Shown here one piece after another: positions 15,774-24,776 of a stretch of DNA of 64,000 bases. The notes below the pieces were generated by a model. It was not told where the DNA came from, did no database searches, and saw only the letters and a list, made by a program, of their open reading frames with translations. Source of the stretch: JAHZFN01 sp965149945 (GTDB lineage Bacteria; Bacillota; Dehalobacteriia; UBA4068; UBA4997); assembly GCA_965149945.1 (NCBI GenBank), contig CBCTTQ010000003.1:1-64000 (forward strand), written 5' to 3'. The first letter of the stretch is position 1; every line of letters starts with the position of its first letter. Both the position numbers and the translations under genes were made by a program.

Positions 15774-16730
15774 TTAGAATTTCACAACTTTTTTTTCCGC
15801 TAAAATAGCTTCCGCGGTTTTAGCGTCTTTGGCAATTTGTCTTTTTAAAGCATCCAATCCGTCAAATTTTTCTTCCGAGCGAATCTTTTCCACAAAGAAA
15901 ACCGTCATCTTTTTGCCGTAAAGATTGCCGGTAAAATTCAGCAAATTAGATTCCACCGTAGGTTCCACATTGTTGTTAATGGTGGGGCGCAAACCCACAT
16001 TGACTACGGATTTCACCATCCGTCCCTCAAAGGCGGAATAACAGGCGTATACGCCGTATTCCGGCAGTTGCATATCCTCTTCCAGGCGCACATTGGCAGT
16101 GGGAAATCCCAACTTGCGCCCAAGCTGCAGCCCTTTTACCACTTTTCCTTTCAATTGATAGTTATATCCTAACAGTTCGTTGGCGGCCGCAATATCCCCC
16201 GCGGCGATTTTCTTGCGAATGAGGGTGCTGGAAACAACGCCCAAACGAGTCTGCACCTGCGGCACAACAGTCACATGGCAATCGTAGAAAGCACACAGCT
16301 CTTCCAATATTTTGGCCGTACCGACACCTCGATCGCCGAAGGTATAGTTATAACCAACTACCACCTCTTTAGCGTTCAGTCCTTCAATGAGCACCTCCCG
16401 AACAAAATCTTCCGGAGATTGCGCGGCAACGGTTCGATTGAAAGGGAAATTCAGCAGATAATCCGCCCCCAACTTATGAATAATCTGCTCCTTGTCTTTT
16501 TCCGTATTCAGTTTTTTTGGACCGACTCCTGTCAGCACTTCCTGGGGATGGGGCTTAAAAGAAAACGCCACGCCGATGCCGTAATGTTTTTTTGCTTCCC
16601 GCTCCATCACTGAAAAAAGCGCTTTATGTCCCACATGAACACCATCGAAGTTTCCCAGCGTCACCGCCACAAAACGGTCAGTGTTCCGCAGCTCCGCCGG
16701 AAATTCCTGCAAACTGTTCAAAACGATCAT
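15774..16730 (-). CDS. ribF: Bifunctional riboflavin kinase / FMN adenylyltransferase
   Basis: Makes FMN and then FAD from riboflavin. The N-terminal adenylyltransferase half carries TLGNFDGVHVGHKAL (HxGH-type nucleotidyl motif, about residue 24) and the VVSSTLIRKKI motif. The C-terminal kinase half starts at YQLKGKVVKGLQLGRKLGFPTANV, with the family PTAN motif and NVGLRPTI. The length of 318 residues is normal. The minus-strand order truB-ribF-rpsO is a common arrangement. A GGAAGAAT-like site precedes ATG 16730, weaker than for neighbours. Confidence 0.97.
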   Translation of the reverse strand: MIVLNSLQEFPAELRNTDRFVAVTLGNFDGVHVGHKALFSVMEREAKKHYGIGVAFSFKPHPQEVLTGVGPKKLNTEKDKEQIIHKLGADYLLNFPFNRTVAAQSPEDFVREVLIEGLNAKEVVVGYNYTFGDRGVGTAKILEELCAFYDCHVTVVPQVQTRLGVVSSTLIRKKIAAGDIAAANELLGYNYQLKGKVVKGLQLGRKLGFPTANVRLEEDMQLPEYGVYACYSAFEGRMVKSVVNVGLRPTINNNVEPTVESNLLNFTGNLYGKKMTVFFVEKIRSEEKFDGLDALKRQIAKDAKTAEAILAEKKVVKF

Positions 16731-16813
16731 CCGAATTCTTCCTTTTCCTCTGTTTTTCTGTTCTGTTCTCGTATTTCTGTTTTACCGCCCACAGGTTCGG
16801 AGAAATTTTATTC

Positions 16814-17743
16814 CTATTCCTGTTCAGCATAACACTGCGGTTCTGTCTCAAACAGCACTTTTTTCATTTTTAAATGGCGACTGCCCGGAGCGATTTCCCC
16901 CATAGCCACCAACGCGCCGTCATACAGTACTCGATAAGTACCGGCGGGCGCGGTCGTCAGCGTCAAAGGACGTCCATGACACACCGCCTCCAATTGTTTT
17001 TCTTGGGTCAACGACAAAGCCGGCAAATACTCTAAACCGGCGCCCAACGGTAACAGGCAGGAATAATCCCTTGCTGTCAGCATGGTTTTCACCTGTTCCA
17101 ACGACAACGCTTGAGAAAGATCAAACTCTCCCACCGCCTGTCGTTCCAAAGCGGTCAAATGAGCGCCAACCCCCAGCTTTTGTCCTATATCATGCATCAA
17201 AGTGCGGATATACGTTCCGCCGGAGCAAATCACGCGAAGACACACCCGCGGCAAATCCATCTCTGTTATTTCCAACTCATAAATAGTCACACAGCGAGGC
17301 TGCCGTTCCACCACCTGTCCCTCTCGCGCCAACTGATACAATTTTTTACCATTGATTTTCACCGCGGACACCATAGGCGGAATCTGCCGGATTTCTCCCA
17401 AAAATTCTTCTGTCGCCTGCCTTACCGCCATAGGCGTCACCGCCGCCAGCTCCGCTGCCGAAGCACGACGCAGCACCCGACCGCTGCTGTCCTGGGTAGA
17501 AGTTTCCGCGCCTAAAACCATTTCGCCCAGATAAGTTTTGGTTAACGGTGAAAAATATTCTGCCAGACGGGTCGCTTTGCCGACACAAATGGGCAAAACT
17601 CCCGTCGCATCAGGATCCAATGTCCCCGTATGTCCTACTTTCGTTTTTTTCGGCAGACAACGGCGAATAATAGCCACCACATCGTGGGAAGTCATCTGTC
17701 GCGGTTTATCCACAATGATCAGCCCATTGGGCAATTTCCGCAC
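16814..17743 (-). CDS. truB: tRNA pseudouridine(55) synthase
   Basis: Makes pseudouridine 55 in the T-loop of tRNAs. The catalytic motif GHTGTLDPDATGVLP contains the nucleophilic Asp, and KINGKKLYQLAREG and GTYIRTL follow, with a C-terminal PUA-like domain. I chose the GTG at 17743 (protein MRKLPNGLIIVDKP..., 309 residues). GAGGA ends eight bases before it and overlaps the nrnA stop codon, a typical coupled start. An ATG at 17773 would add ten residues, but its purine run touches the start codon. It is followed by ribF. Confidence 0.95.
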   Translation of the reverse strand: MRKLPNGLIIVDKPRQMTSHDVVAIIRRCLPKKTKVGHTGTLDPDATGVLPICVGKATRLAEYFSPLTKTYLGEMVLGAETSTQDSSGRVLRRASAAELAAVTPMAVRQATEEFLGEIRQIPPMVSAVKINGKKLYQLAREGQVVERQPRCVTIYELEITEMDLPRVCLRVICSGGTYIRTLMHDIGQKLGVGAHLTALERQAVGEFDLSQALSLEQVKTMLTARDYSCLLPLGAGLEYLPALSLTQEKQLEAVCHGRPLTLTTAPAGTYRVLYDGALVAMGEIAPGSRHLKMKKVLFETEPQCYAEQE

Positions 17744-17753
17744 CACCTTTTCC

Positions 17754-18770
17754 TCATTTTTTACATAGAACATCCTCTGCCCCGCGAGCATCCGCCGAGC
17801 GAATCATTTCCCGCGCCGCCGTCAACACCGCCTGCTGCACTTCTGCCAAGGCGCCCCGCACCCGACAGCCGGCCGCGGCAATATGCCCGCCGCCGTCAAA
17901 AGCCTTTGCCACCTGCGCCACGTTGTAGCCGTCGCGGCTGCGCATGGATATTTTCACGTATCCTTCGGGCATCTCCTGGAAAAAAATCCCTACCCGAACT
18001 CCATTGGGATACATGGTATAGTCAGAGATATTTTCACAATTAGCGTCAGTCGCCCGCGCTGCTTCTTTTTCCGCCATATCAATAACCGTCCAAACCAACT
18101 TCCCGTCGGGAGATTGGCGCAAGTTGCGCAGGCTTGCCCCGATCATCGCCATATCCGTCATGGACTTACATTCAAAAAGCTGAATCCTCACCTGCTGCGT
18201 ATCCACACCCAGCGTCATCAAACGCCCGCCGATTTCCATAGTTTCCGGAGTGGTGTTGCTGAAACGAAATCCCCCCGTGTCGCCGGAAATTCCCGTAAAC
18301 AGACAGGTAGCAATCTCTAAAGTCAAATCCGCGCCCAACGCTTGCAACAGATAATATACAATCTGGCTGTTGGCGGCGGCTTGCGGATCTACCAACGATA
18401 CACAGTCATAGCCGTCATTGGTCTCATGATGATCAATAGCAATCACCGGTAGTTTTTCCAGCCACGGTTCGCTCCAGCGCCGCCCGATGCGTTTAGGCGA
18501 CGCGCAGTCCACCATCACCAGTAAATCCCGCCGTGAGTCCACCGTCTCCGGCGTCGCGATATCTTCCGCGCCCGGCAAAAAACACAACGCGTCGGGGATG
18601 GGATCTTTAAAGACCACCTGCGGCTTCTTGCCCAATTGACGCAGACCCGCAGCCAACGCCAAGGCAGAACCTACCGCGTCAGCATCCGGGCTGACATGAC
18701 CGACAATCAGGGGATATTGACTGATCAGCAAAGGAGTGCGCACCGGCGAAAAATCATATCGTTCTTTCAT
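17754..18770 (-). CDS. nrnA: DHH-family bifunctional oligoribonuclease / pAp phosphatase
   Basis: NrnA-type DHH/DHHA1 phosphoesterase degrading very short RNAs (nanoRNA) or 3',5'-pAp, or acting on cyclic-dinucleotide products. The first motif is GHVSPDADAVGSALAL (residues about 24-39), with VMVDCA and the DHH motif IAIDHHETND, all metal ligands present. The DHHA1 domain ends with AFDGGGHIAAAGCRV, the RNA-binding GGGH motif. The 338-residue length fits. It sits between rbfA and truB, its usual place in Firmicutes. The last bases serve as ribosome binding site for truB. Confidence 0.93.
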   Translation of the reverse strand: MKERYDFSPVRTPLLISQYPLIVGHVSPDADAVGSALALAAGLRQLGKKPQVVFKDPIPDALCFLPGAEDIATPETVDSRRDLLVMVDCASPKRIGRRWSEPWLEKLPVIAIDHHETNDGYDCVSLVDPQAAANSQIVYYLLQALGADLTLEIATCLFTGISGDTGGFRFSNTTPETMEIGGRLMTLGVDTQQVRIQLFECKSMTDMAMIGASLRNLRQSPDGKLVWTVIDMAEKEAARATDANCENISDYTMYPNGVRVGIFFQEMPEGYVKISMRSRDGYNVAQVAKAFDGGGHIAAAGCRVRGALAEVQQAVLTAAREMIRSADARGAEDVLCKK

Positions 18771-18779
18771 GGTTCGCTC

Positions 18780-19181
18780 CTATTCTTCCTGTTGTTCCGA
18801 CGGTTCCGCCGAGGGTCTCTCTGCTTCCGTCCGCGTCGGAGGATGAGATCGGTTATAATCTTCCAGAATTTCCGTAATTTTAAATCCTTCTTCCACGGAA
18901 TGATCTTCAATGAAAATCAGCTGCGGTACGGTTCTGGTTTTAATCACCTTCGCTAACTCGCTGCGGATATAACCGCTTCCTTTGTGCAGAACCGCCATCA
19001 TATCAGCAAAAGAACCAGAACCGAAATGGCTCACATAAATTTTGGCGGCGCTCATATCGGCGTCCACATCCACCTTCATCACCGACACCATACCCAAGCG
19101 GGGATCTTTCATCCCGCGGATGATGCGAGCGATTTCTTTTTTCAATTCTTCATCCAGACGATTTTTTCGATATTGTCCCAT
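18780..19181 (-). CDS. rbfA: Ribosome-binding factor A
   Basis: Small KH-fold protein for late 30S maturation and cold adaptation. Motifs: KNRLDEELKKEIARII at the N-terminus, DPRLGMVSV, DMSAAKIYVSHFG, and IRSELAKVIKTRTVPQLIF, all typical. The ATG at 19181 has AAGGTGAGA upstream, giving 133 residues; a longer frame to 19238 lacks a site and has non-family sequence. An acidic/proline-rich tail (PTRTEAERPSAEPSEQQEE) is extra relative to short homologues. It is directly downstream of infB. Confidence 0.96.
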   Translation of the reverse strand: MGQYRKNRLDEELKKEIARIIRGMKDPRLGMVSVMKVDVDADMSAAKIYVSHFGSGSFADMMAVLHKGSGYIRSELAKVIKTRTVPQLIFIEDHSVEEGFKITEILEDYNRSHPPTRTEAERPSAEPSEQQEE

Positions 19182-19258
19182 TCTCTCACCTTGATTTCCG
19201 TAAAGCGGTACAATTCCGAAAACAGTACCGCTTTTCATTTTTCTTAATCGCGCCTTCC

Positions 19259-22138
19259 TTAAAGGTCCGAAATATCCCGTTCTGTTTCTTCCATAATAAA
19301 AGCTTCCAGGATATCGCCCACTTTGATATCATTGTAGTTTTCAATACCGATCCCGCATTCATAACCCTGTACCACTTCTTTGACATCGTCTTTGAAGCGG
19401 CGCAGCGAGGAAATCTGACCTTCCCAAACCACAATACCGTCCCGTACAATGCGCACCTGGGACTGACGGGTTACTTTGCCTTCTGTCACATAAGCGCCCG
19501 CGATTACGCCCACTTTCGGAACTTTGAAAGTATCGCGGACTTCCGCCTGACCCAATATTTTTTCTTTGTATTCCGGTTCCAGTAACCCCGCCATGGCTTT
19601 TTTCACGTCTTCAATAGCGTCATAAATGACGCGATACAGACGCATATCCACACCGGTAGCTTCCACTGTCTTGCTGGCCTGTGCCACCGGCCGCACATTA
19701 AAGCCGATGATGATAGCGTTGGACGCATCCGCCAACATCACATCGGATTCGCTGATACCGCCTACTCCCACATGGATTACATTGACTTTTACTTCGGCTG
19801 TGGAAAGTTTTTCCAGTGATTGTTTTACCGCCTCGGCGGAACCCTGCACGTCGGCTTTGATGACAATATTCAAATCTTTCATATCGCCTTCGGCAATTTT
19901 TTTGAAAAGATCGTCCAAGCTGACTTTGGAACTTTTGCGCATTTCTTCTTCCCGTTTTTTGATAGCTTGAATCTGCGCCGCGTAACGAGCGTCTTTTTCA
20001 TCTTTGATCGCCATGAAGATCTCACCGGCTTCCGGCACTTCCGAAAAGCCCAGCACTTCCACAGGCATGGACGGACCGGCGCTTTTTACAGTGCGATGCT
20101 TGTCATCCACCATGGCGCGGATTTTCCCGAAAACAGAACCGGCAACCACTGTTTCACCGATTTTCAAAGTTCCTTTCTGTACCAACAGGGTCGCGACAGG
20201 ACCACGGCTTTTATCTAATTTAGCTTCGATGACGGTTCCTCTGGCCTGACGACGGGGGTTGGCTTTCAGTTCTCCCATTTCCGCTACTAACAAAATCATT
20301 TCCAGCAGGGTGTCGATACCTTCCCCTTTTTTGGCGGATACGGGCACCATAATCACGTCGCCGCCCCATTCCTCGCAAACCAACCCATGTTCCATCAATT
20401 CCTGACGCACTCGATCCGGATTGGCGCCGGGTTTGTCGATTTTATTGATTGCCACAATAATCGGCACGCCGGCGGCTTTGGAATGGTTGATGGCTTCAAT
20501 AGTCTGGGGCATTACCCCGTCATCGGCAGCCACTACCAAAATGGAAATATCTGTCACCTGAGCGCCGCGAGCACGCATGGAGGTAAAGGCCTCATGACCG
20601 GGAGTATCCAGGAAGGTAATCTTTTTACCGTCGATTTCCACCTGATAAGCCCCGATGTGCTGCGTAATTCCGCCGGCTTCCGTTGCCGTTACACTGGTTT
20701 TCCGAATCACATCCAGTAAAGAAGTTTTACCATGATCGACATGACCCATTACCGTAACCACCGGCGGTCTGGACTTCAAATCTCTGGGATTATCGTCATC
20801 GTCAAAGAGGATTTCATCAATTTTTTCCTGTTTCACCTCAACGGTGATTCCAAATTCGTCCGCCAGTAAAATTGCCGTATCAGCATCCAACTCCTGGTTG
20901 ATGGTAGCCATAATGCCCATTTCAAACAGTTTTTTAATGACTTCGCTGGCGGTTTTGCTCATATTTTTCGCCAATTCCTGCACACTGACAGTTTCGTTAA
21001 TGATGATTTTCTTCGGCGTAACGGGCGGCATTACTTTCTTCTGCTTCTTCTGTTCCTTATATTTATTCTTCGGGCGATTCTTGTTTTTCTTCTGGAACTC
21101 GTTACCCTTGTACCGATCGTTATAGAAGGTTTGTTCTCGATTTTCCCGTTTTTTGGCGTCCTGTTTTTTGTTATTCGGTTTATAGGTGGACGCCGCGGCA
21201 TAGCGCATTTCCCCTACCGGCTGTTCAAAACGGTCTTTTTTGGGCGCGGGTCTGGCGCCGCGATTGGGGGCGCCGCTTCGATTATCTTTTTTGAATCCGC
21301 CGCGGTTCTCTTTGTTGAACCCGCCGCGGTTATCTCGTCCGCCGTTATAAGCGCCACGGGCGTTTCGATTATCCCGATTGCCGCGGTTATCTCGATTGTA
21401 AGGCGGTCTTTGTTCATTTTTGGCAGAGCGTTCTCCCGCCGCCTTCGGCGGCCGGGGAGTCCTTTTTTCCGGATGGGATTCCGTCGTTCGGGGAACTGCT
21501 GTCCGAGCGGGAACCGCCGCCCGGGGCGCCGGTGTTTCTTTAACCGCCGCCGATTTCGCAATGGGTTCCGATTTGGCGGTCTTCGGCTGAGGCGTTACGG
21601 GTTCTTGTTTTTTCGGTTCCGTTTTTGGGGACTCCGCCTGAGGCTCTTCCTTCGGCGCTGTCGGCGGTTCTGGCTGAGACGGCGCGGCTTCCGCTACTTG
21701 AGCCGGTTGTTTTTGAACAGTCTTCTCTGTTTTCGGCGTTTCCGTCTGCGGCGTTTCCGTCTGCGGCGCTTGAGACAGTTCCGGTTGGGCGGATTCTGCC
21801 GCGGGCGGTTTGGGCGTTGTCACCGAGACCTCTTGAGTCTTCTTCGGTTGAGCGGAAACTGCCGATTCCTCTTTTTCGGCGGCGGCCTTGGCTTCTTCCG
21901 CCGCTTTTTTGGCGGCTTCCGCTTCTACCTGAGCCCGAGGAATCCGCTTGATTTTCGGTTTAAACCCATCAGACTTCTTGATAACGCCCAACTCGGTTTT
22001 AGCCACTTCCACCTGTTCGTCGTTAAGCACAGACATATGATTTTTAATCTGATACCCTTTTTTATTTAAAACCTCTATGATTTTTTTACTTTCTGCATTG
22101 ATTTCTTTCGCAAGTTCATGTACTCTGATTTTTCCCAT
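19259..22138 (-). CDS. infB: Translation initiation factor IF-2
   Basis: GTPase that brings fMet-tRNA to the 30S subunit and promotes subunit joining. Domain order in 959 residues: N-terminal IF2_N helix-turn motif (IRVHELAKEINAESKKIIEVL), a long low-complexity linker, a second IF2_N-like module (VQELAKNMSKTASEVIKKLF), the G domain from about residue 460 (GHVDHGKTS, DTPGHE, NKID), then domains II-IV. The linker has a Pro/Glu/Thr/Lys-rich half and an Asn/Arg/Gly/Asp-rich half with repeated RDNRG-type units. This low complexity also creates a long meaningless frame on the plus strand. AAGGGGTGG precedes ATG 22138. Confidence 0.98.
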   Translation of the reverse strand: MGKIRVHELAKEINAESKKIIEVLNKKGYQIKNHMSVLNDEQVEVAKTELGVIKKSDGFKPKIKRIPRAQVEAEAAKKAAEEAKAAAEKEESAVSAQPKKTQEVSVTTPKPPAAESAQPELSQAPQTETPQTETPKTEKTVQKQPAQVAEAAPSQPEPPTAPKEEPQAESPKTEPKKQEPVTPQPKTAKSEPIAKSAAVKETPAPRAAVPARTAVPRTTESHPEKRTPRPPKAAGERSAKNEQRPPYNRDNRGNRDNRNARGAYNGGRDNRGGFNKENRGGFKKDNRSGAPNRGARPAPKKDRFEQPVGEMRYAAASTYKPNNKKQDAKKRENREQTFYNDRYKGNEFQKKNKNRPKNKYKEQKKQKKVMPPVTPKKIIINETVSVQELAKNMSKTASEVIKKLFEMGIMATINQELDADTAILLADEFGITVEVKQEKIDEILFDDDDNPRDLKSRPPVVTVMGHVDHGKTSLLDVIRKTSVTATEAGGITQHIGAYQVEIDGKKITFLDTPGHEAFTSMRARGAQVTDISILVVAADDGVMPQTIEAINHSKAAGVPIIVAINKIDKPGANPDRVRQELMEHGLVCEEWGGDVIMVPVSAKKGEGIDTLLEMILLVAEMGELKANPRRQARGTVIEAKLDKSRGPVATLLVQKGTLKIGETVVAGSVFGKIRAMVDDKHRTVKSAGPSMPVEVLGFSEVPEAGEIFMAIKDEKDARYAAQIQAIKKREEEMRKSSKVSLDDLFKKIAEGDMKDLNIVIKADVQGSAEAVKQSLEKLSTAEVKVNVIHVGVGGISESDVMLADASNAIIIGFNVRPVAQASKTVEATGVDMRLYRVIYDAIEDVKKAMAGLLEPEYKEKILGQAEVRDTFKVPKVGVIAGAYVTEGKVTRQSQVRIVRDGIVVWEGQISSLRRFKDDVKEVVQGYECGIGIENYNDIKVGDILEAFIMEETERDISDL

Positions 22139-22153
22139 GAAACCACCCCTTCT

Positions 22154-22510
22154 TTACACCAGTTCATTTAGACAGTCGCTGATGGCCCGCGCGAAATTTT
22201 TGTCCATCACCGCTACCAAACCCCTGGGAGATTTGCCGATAGCATGACCCAGACGCTCTTTTGTACCAAAGGTACAAACATCGATTTTTTGATCCCTTTT
22301 CTGATTGTTTTCAGCAGCATAACGCTTCTGTTGAAATTTTTCCAGGCTGTTGGCGCTGAGGTCCTCGGCCACCAGCACCAACCATATATTTTTTTTCCGC
22401 AACGCGGCAAAAACGCTGTCATCACCGGAAACCAGTTTTCCCGCTTTCTGAGCGAATCCCAGCAAAGTATAAATTTTATTTTCCCAAACAATTCGCTCAG
22501 GCACTGTCAT
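22154..22510 (-). CDS. ylxQ: L7Ae-family ribosomal protein YlxQ
   Basis: Small L7Ae/L30e-fold RNA-binding protein of the nusA-infB operon, which in Bacillus is thought to bind K-turn RNA. Family sequence is seen in YTLLGFAQKAGKLVSGDDSVFAAL and LVLVAEDLSANSLEKF, ending with the GKSPRGLVAVMDKNFA segment. I take the ATG at 22510 (118 residues), which overlaps the stop of ylxR by 14 bp and suggests translational coupling; the longer frame to 22573 lies within ylxR. The site before the ATG is weak (GTCGGTG), consistent with coupling. Confidence 0.9.
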   Translation of the reverse strand: MTVPERIVWENKIYTLLGFAQKAGKLVSGDDSVFAALRKKNIWLVLVAEDLSANSLEKFQQKRYAAENNQKRDQKIDVCTFGTKERLGHAIGKSPRGLVAVMDKNFARAISDCLNELV

Positions 22511-22790
22511 CACCGACTTTCGGCGCCAGTTCTTCCAATATTGTCGAAAGCCTGTCTTTGATTTCCTCATCAATAGGAATTTTCAGCGATCGTTCCAGCC
22601 CTCGAGATTTAATGGCCTTTTGCAGACAATCCCTGTTTTTGCAAAGATAGGCTCCCCTTCCGGACAATTTGCCGGTGCTGTCGATTTTGATTTCCCCGTC
22701 CGGAGTTTTGACCACACGAATCAAGGAACGCTTCTCTTTCATTTCTTTGCAGCCAACACACATTCTCTCCGGTCTGCTTTTCTTTGCCAT
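22497..22790 (-). CDS. ylxR: YlxR family RNA-binding / nucleoid protein (DUF448)
   Basis: Small basic protein between nusA and infB. It has the CVGC and GRGAYLC motifs (residues 11-14 and about 44-50) and a second conserved Cys, features of the YlxR/DUF448 family, which is described as nucleic-acid binding and as a regulator of metabolic genes in Bacillus. The 97-residue length is usual. The ATG at 22790 follows AAGGTGAT. It overlaps the start of ylxQ. Confidence 0.93.
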   Translation of the reverse strand: MAKKSRPERMCVGCKEMKEKRSLIRVVKTPDGEIKIDSTGKLSGRGAYLCKNRDCLQKAIKSRGLERSLKIPIDEEIKDRLSTILEELAPKVGDDSA

Positions 22791-22814
22791 ATCATCACCT
22801 TATCTTATCCGAAT

Positions 22815-24029
22815 TTATGCTTCTTCTTCCGGGGCTGTCGGAGTAACAACCGCCTCCGCCTCAACCGTTGCTTTCGCGACGGACTCTTCCGTAGATTCCT
22901 CCATTACTTCTACAGCGGCTTCCTCTGTTTCGGCAACTTCCTCACTCAATGCCGCCGCTTCCGCTTCTTTTTTTCGAATGGCGGCCATTTGTTCTTCACT
23001 TTTAATATCAATCTTACAACCGGTCAAACGTACTGCCAAACGGGCATTTTGACCTTCTTTGCCGATAGCCAAAGAGAGCTGCTCATTAGGTACCACCACT
23101 TTCGCGGCGCGGCCTTCTTCGTCCAAAATCACTTCCAAAGCTTGAGCGGGACTGATGGCATTACTGATGAATTCCGCCAAATCAGGTGACCAAGCGATGA
23201 CCTCCAGCTTTTCTCCGGATAACTCATTGACGATGCTCTGCACCCGAATGCCCTTGGCGCCGACACAGGCGCCCACAGCGTCCACATTCTCATCCTCACT
23301 GTAAACAGCCACTTTGGAACGACATCCCGGTTCTCTGACTACTCCTTTGACTTCTACCACTCCGTCGTAAATTTCCGGAATTTCTTGCTCCAACAAACGG
23401 CGCAGTAAGCCGGGGTTGGTTCTGGAAACAATCACCTGAGCGCCGCGGCTGGCTTTTCGCACTTCTCCCAAATATACTTTAATACGCTGTCCCACGGTAT
23501 AAGTTTCTCCGGGGATTTGTTCGCTGCCCGGCAAAAAGGCGTCGGTTTTGCCCAAATCCACAATTACATTGCGTCCTTCCACTCGAGTGATCAAACCGGT
23601 AACGATATCTCCTTCTCTGCCGGCAAAAGCATCGTAAACCATACCGCGTTCCGCTTCCCGAATCCTCTGCACCACCACTTGTTTGGCGGTTTGGGCGGCA
23701 ATGCGGCCAAAAGAACGCGGCGTCACGTCTGATTCAAACATATCGCCTACTTCAAATTCCGGATCCAGCAAACGGGCTTCTTCCAGGGACATTTCCACCC
23801 GTTCGTCTTCCACTTCCTCCACGACGGTTTTGCGGAAATACACATGGATTTCTCCCGTGTCGCGGTTGATTTCCACTCGTACATTCTGCGAAGAACCAAA
23901 GTTCTTTTTGTAAGCGGAAATTAACGCCGCTTCCAATGCTTCCAGAATCACATCAGCCTGGATACCACGCTCTTTTTCCAAATCTTCCAGCGCTTCAATG
24001 AATTCTCTGTTGATAAACTCTCGAGCCAT
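22815..24029 (-). CDS. nusA: Transcription termination/antitermination factor NusA
   Basis: RNA-polymerase-associated factor for pausing, termination and antitermination. Segments: N-terminal RNAP-binding domain (REFIEALEDLEKERGI), S1 domain (GDIVTGLITRVEGRNVIVDLG), KH1 (VGACVGAKGIRVQSIVNELSGEKLEVI) and KH2 (IGKEGQNARLAVRLTGCKIDI). The C-terminus carries an added ~45-residue Glu/Ala/Val-rich acidic tail. Two ATGs occur nine bases apart; AGGAGAGG is well spaced for the second (24029, 404 residues), while the first (24038) overlaps closely. It is part of the rimP-nusA-ylxR-ylxQ-infB order found throughout Firmicutes. Confidence 0.97.
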   Translation of the reverse strand: MAREFINREFIEALEDLEKERGIQADVILEALEAALISAYKKNFGSSQNVRVEINRDTGEIHVYFRKTVVEEVEDERVEMSLEEARLLDPEFEVGDMFESDVTPRSFGRIAAQTAKQVVVQRIREAERGMVYDAFAGREGDIVTGLITRVEGRNVIVDLGKTDAFLPGSEQIPGETYTVGQRIKVYLGEVRKASRGAQVIVSRTNPGLLRRLLEQEIPEIYDGVVEVKGVVREPGCRSKVAVYSEDENVDAVGACVGAKGIRVQSIVNELSGEKLEVIAWSPDLAEFISNAISPAQALEVILDEEGRAAKVVVPNEQLSLAIGKEGQNARLAVRLTGCKIDIKSEEQMAAIRKKEAEAAALSEEVAETEEAAVEVMEESTEESVAKATVEAEAVVTPTAPEEEA

Positions 24030-24078
24030 TTTTTTCATCCTCTCCTACGATTTGTCTCTATTTTCTCTGCCCTCACCT

Positions 24079-24537
24079 TTAAAACTCGAACAACAAATGA
24101 GCTTTGGCGATTTTGTCCAGGGGCAGATGGTATTCTTTGCCGCTTTCTTCTTCCAGCAGCCCCACACCGGCTTCCGTATAACCCAGCAGGCGTCCCACCA
24201 GTTCCTTTTTGCCGTCCGCGGCGACGAACAGTCGAATCACCGCTTTTTCCCCGGCAAACCGCTGGTAGTCGGTAGCCTTTTTTAAAGGGCGTTCCAGCCC
24301 GGGAGAAGACACTTCCAACACATAATTGCTTTCAATAAAATCCTCTTCGTCCAGAGCGTCTCCCAAAGCTCTGCTGACGGCCGCGCACAGATCGTGATCC
24401 ACCGCGGGAGTCCGATCGATGAACAGCCGCAAAACCCAATCGGCGCCTTCCTTTTTCCATTCCACATCCACAATCTCACAACCCAGTTCCCGACAGATGG
24501 GAGTTGCCATAGCCAAAACTCTTTCTTCTGTTCTCAT
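24079..24537 (-). CDS. rimP: Ribosome maturation factor RimP
   Basis: Assembles the 30S head/platform (S12-dependent step) together with RbfA. The sequence has the YhbC/RimP features LGCEIVDVEWKKEG, RLFIDRTPAVDHDLCAAVSRALG and the hallmark YVLEVSSPGLERPLKK. The ATG at 24537 with TGAGGAGGCAAAA upstream gives 152 residues; the longer frame to 24597 would run into the leader hairpin. It is the first gene of the long minus-strand operon and lies 33 bases after an attenuator-like hairpin. Confidence 0.96.
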   Translation of the reverse strand: MRTEERVLAMATPICRELGCEIVDVEWKKEGADWVLRLFIDRTPAVDHDLCAAVSRALGDALDEEDFIESNYVLEVSSPGLERPLKKATDYQRFAGEKAVIRLFVAADGKKELVGRLLGYTEAGVGLLEEESGKEYHLPLDKIAKAHLLFEF

Positions 24538-24569
24538 TTTTGCCTCCTCAGACGCCGCGGCTTCCATAC

Positions 24570-24600
24570 AAAACAAAAAGTGGGCCGTTATACCCACTTT
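24570..24600 (-). terminator. Attenuator-like terminator in the rimP leader
   Basis: On the minus strand AAAGTGGG / CCCACTTT (stem 8 bp, loop 8) is followed by TTTTTGTTTT. It lies between the promoter and the first gene, so it would stop transcription before rimP unless read through. A second hairpin, GGTGTACC / GGTATACC with a TTTTC loop, lies upstream of it in the leader (about 24625-24647). Confidence 0.75.
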
Positions 24601-24662
24601 CCAACACAGTTCCTAAAACAAAAATGGTATACCGAAAAGGTACACCAACAGACTACTCTTAT

Positions 24663-24691
24663 ACTATATCAAAAAAAAATGGCAAAGTCAA
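24663..24691 (-). promoter_or_regulatory. Promoter of the rimP-nusA-infB operon
   Basis: Minus strand TTGACT (24686-24691), 17 bp, TATAGT (24663-24668). The start is near 24656, giving a ~120-base leader with two hairpins. Confidence 0.82.
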
Positions 24692-24776
24692 GGGAAATTT
24701 GCTTCTTTTTCCTGCATAAAGCCGTTTTCGGGGATATTTTATCAATATTCAGAATTTTACAGAATCGAAAGGGAAA

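Noticed and set aside
21131..22069. 312-codon plus-strand frame rich in Arg/Phe/Gly
   Set aside because: Mirror image of the low-complexity linker of infB; no start site and no family resemblance.
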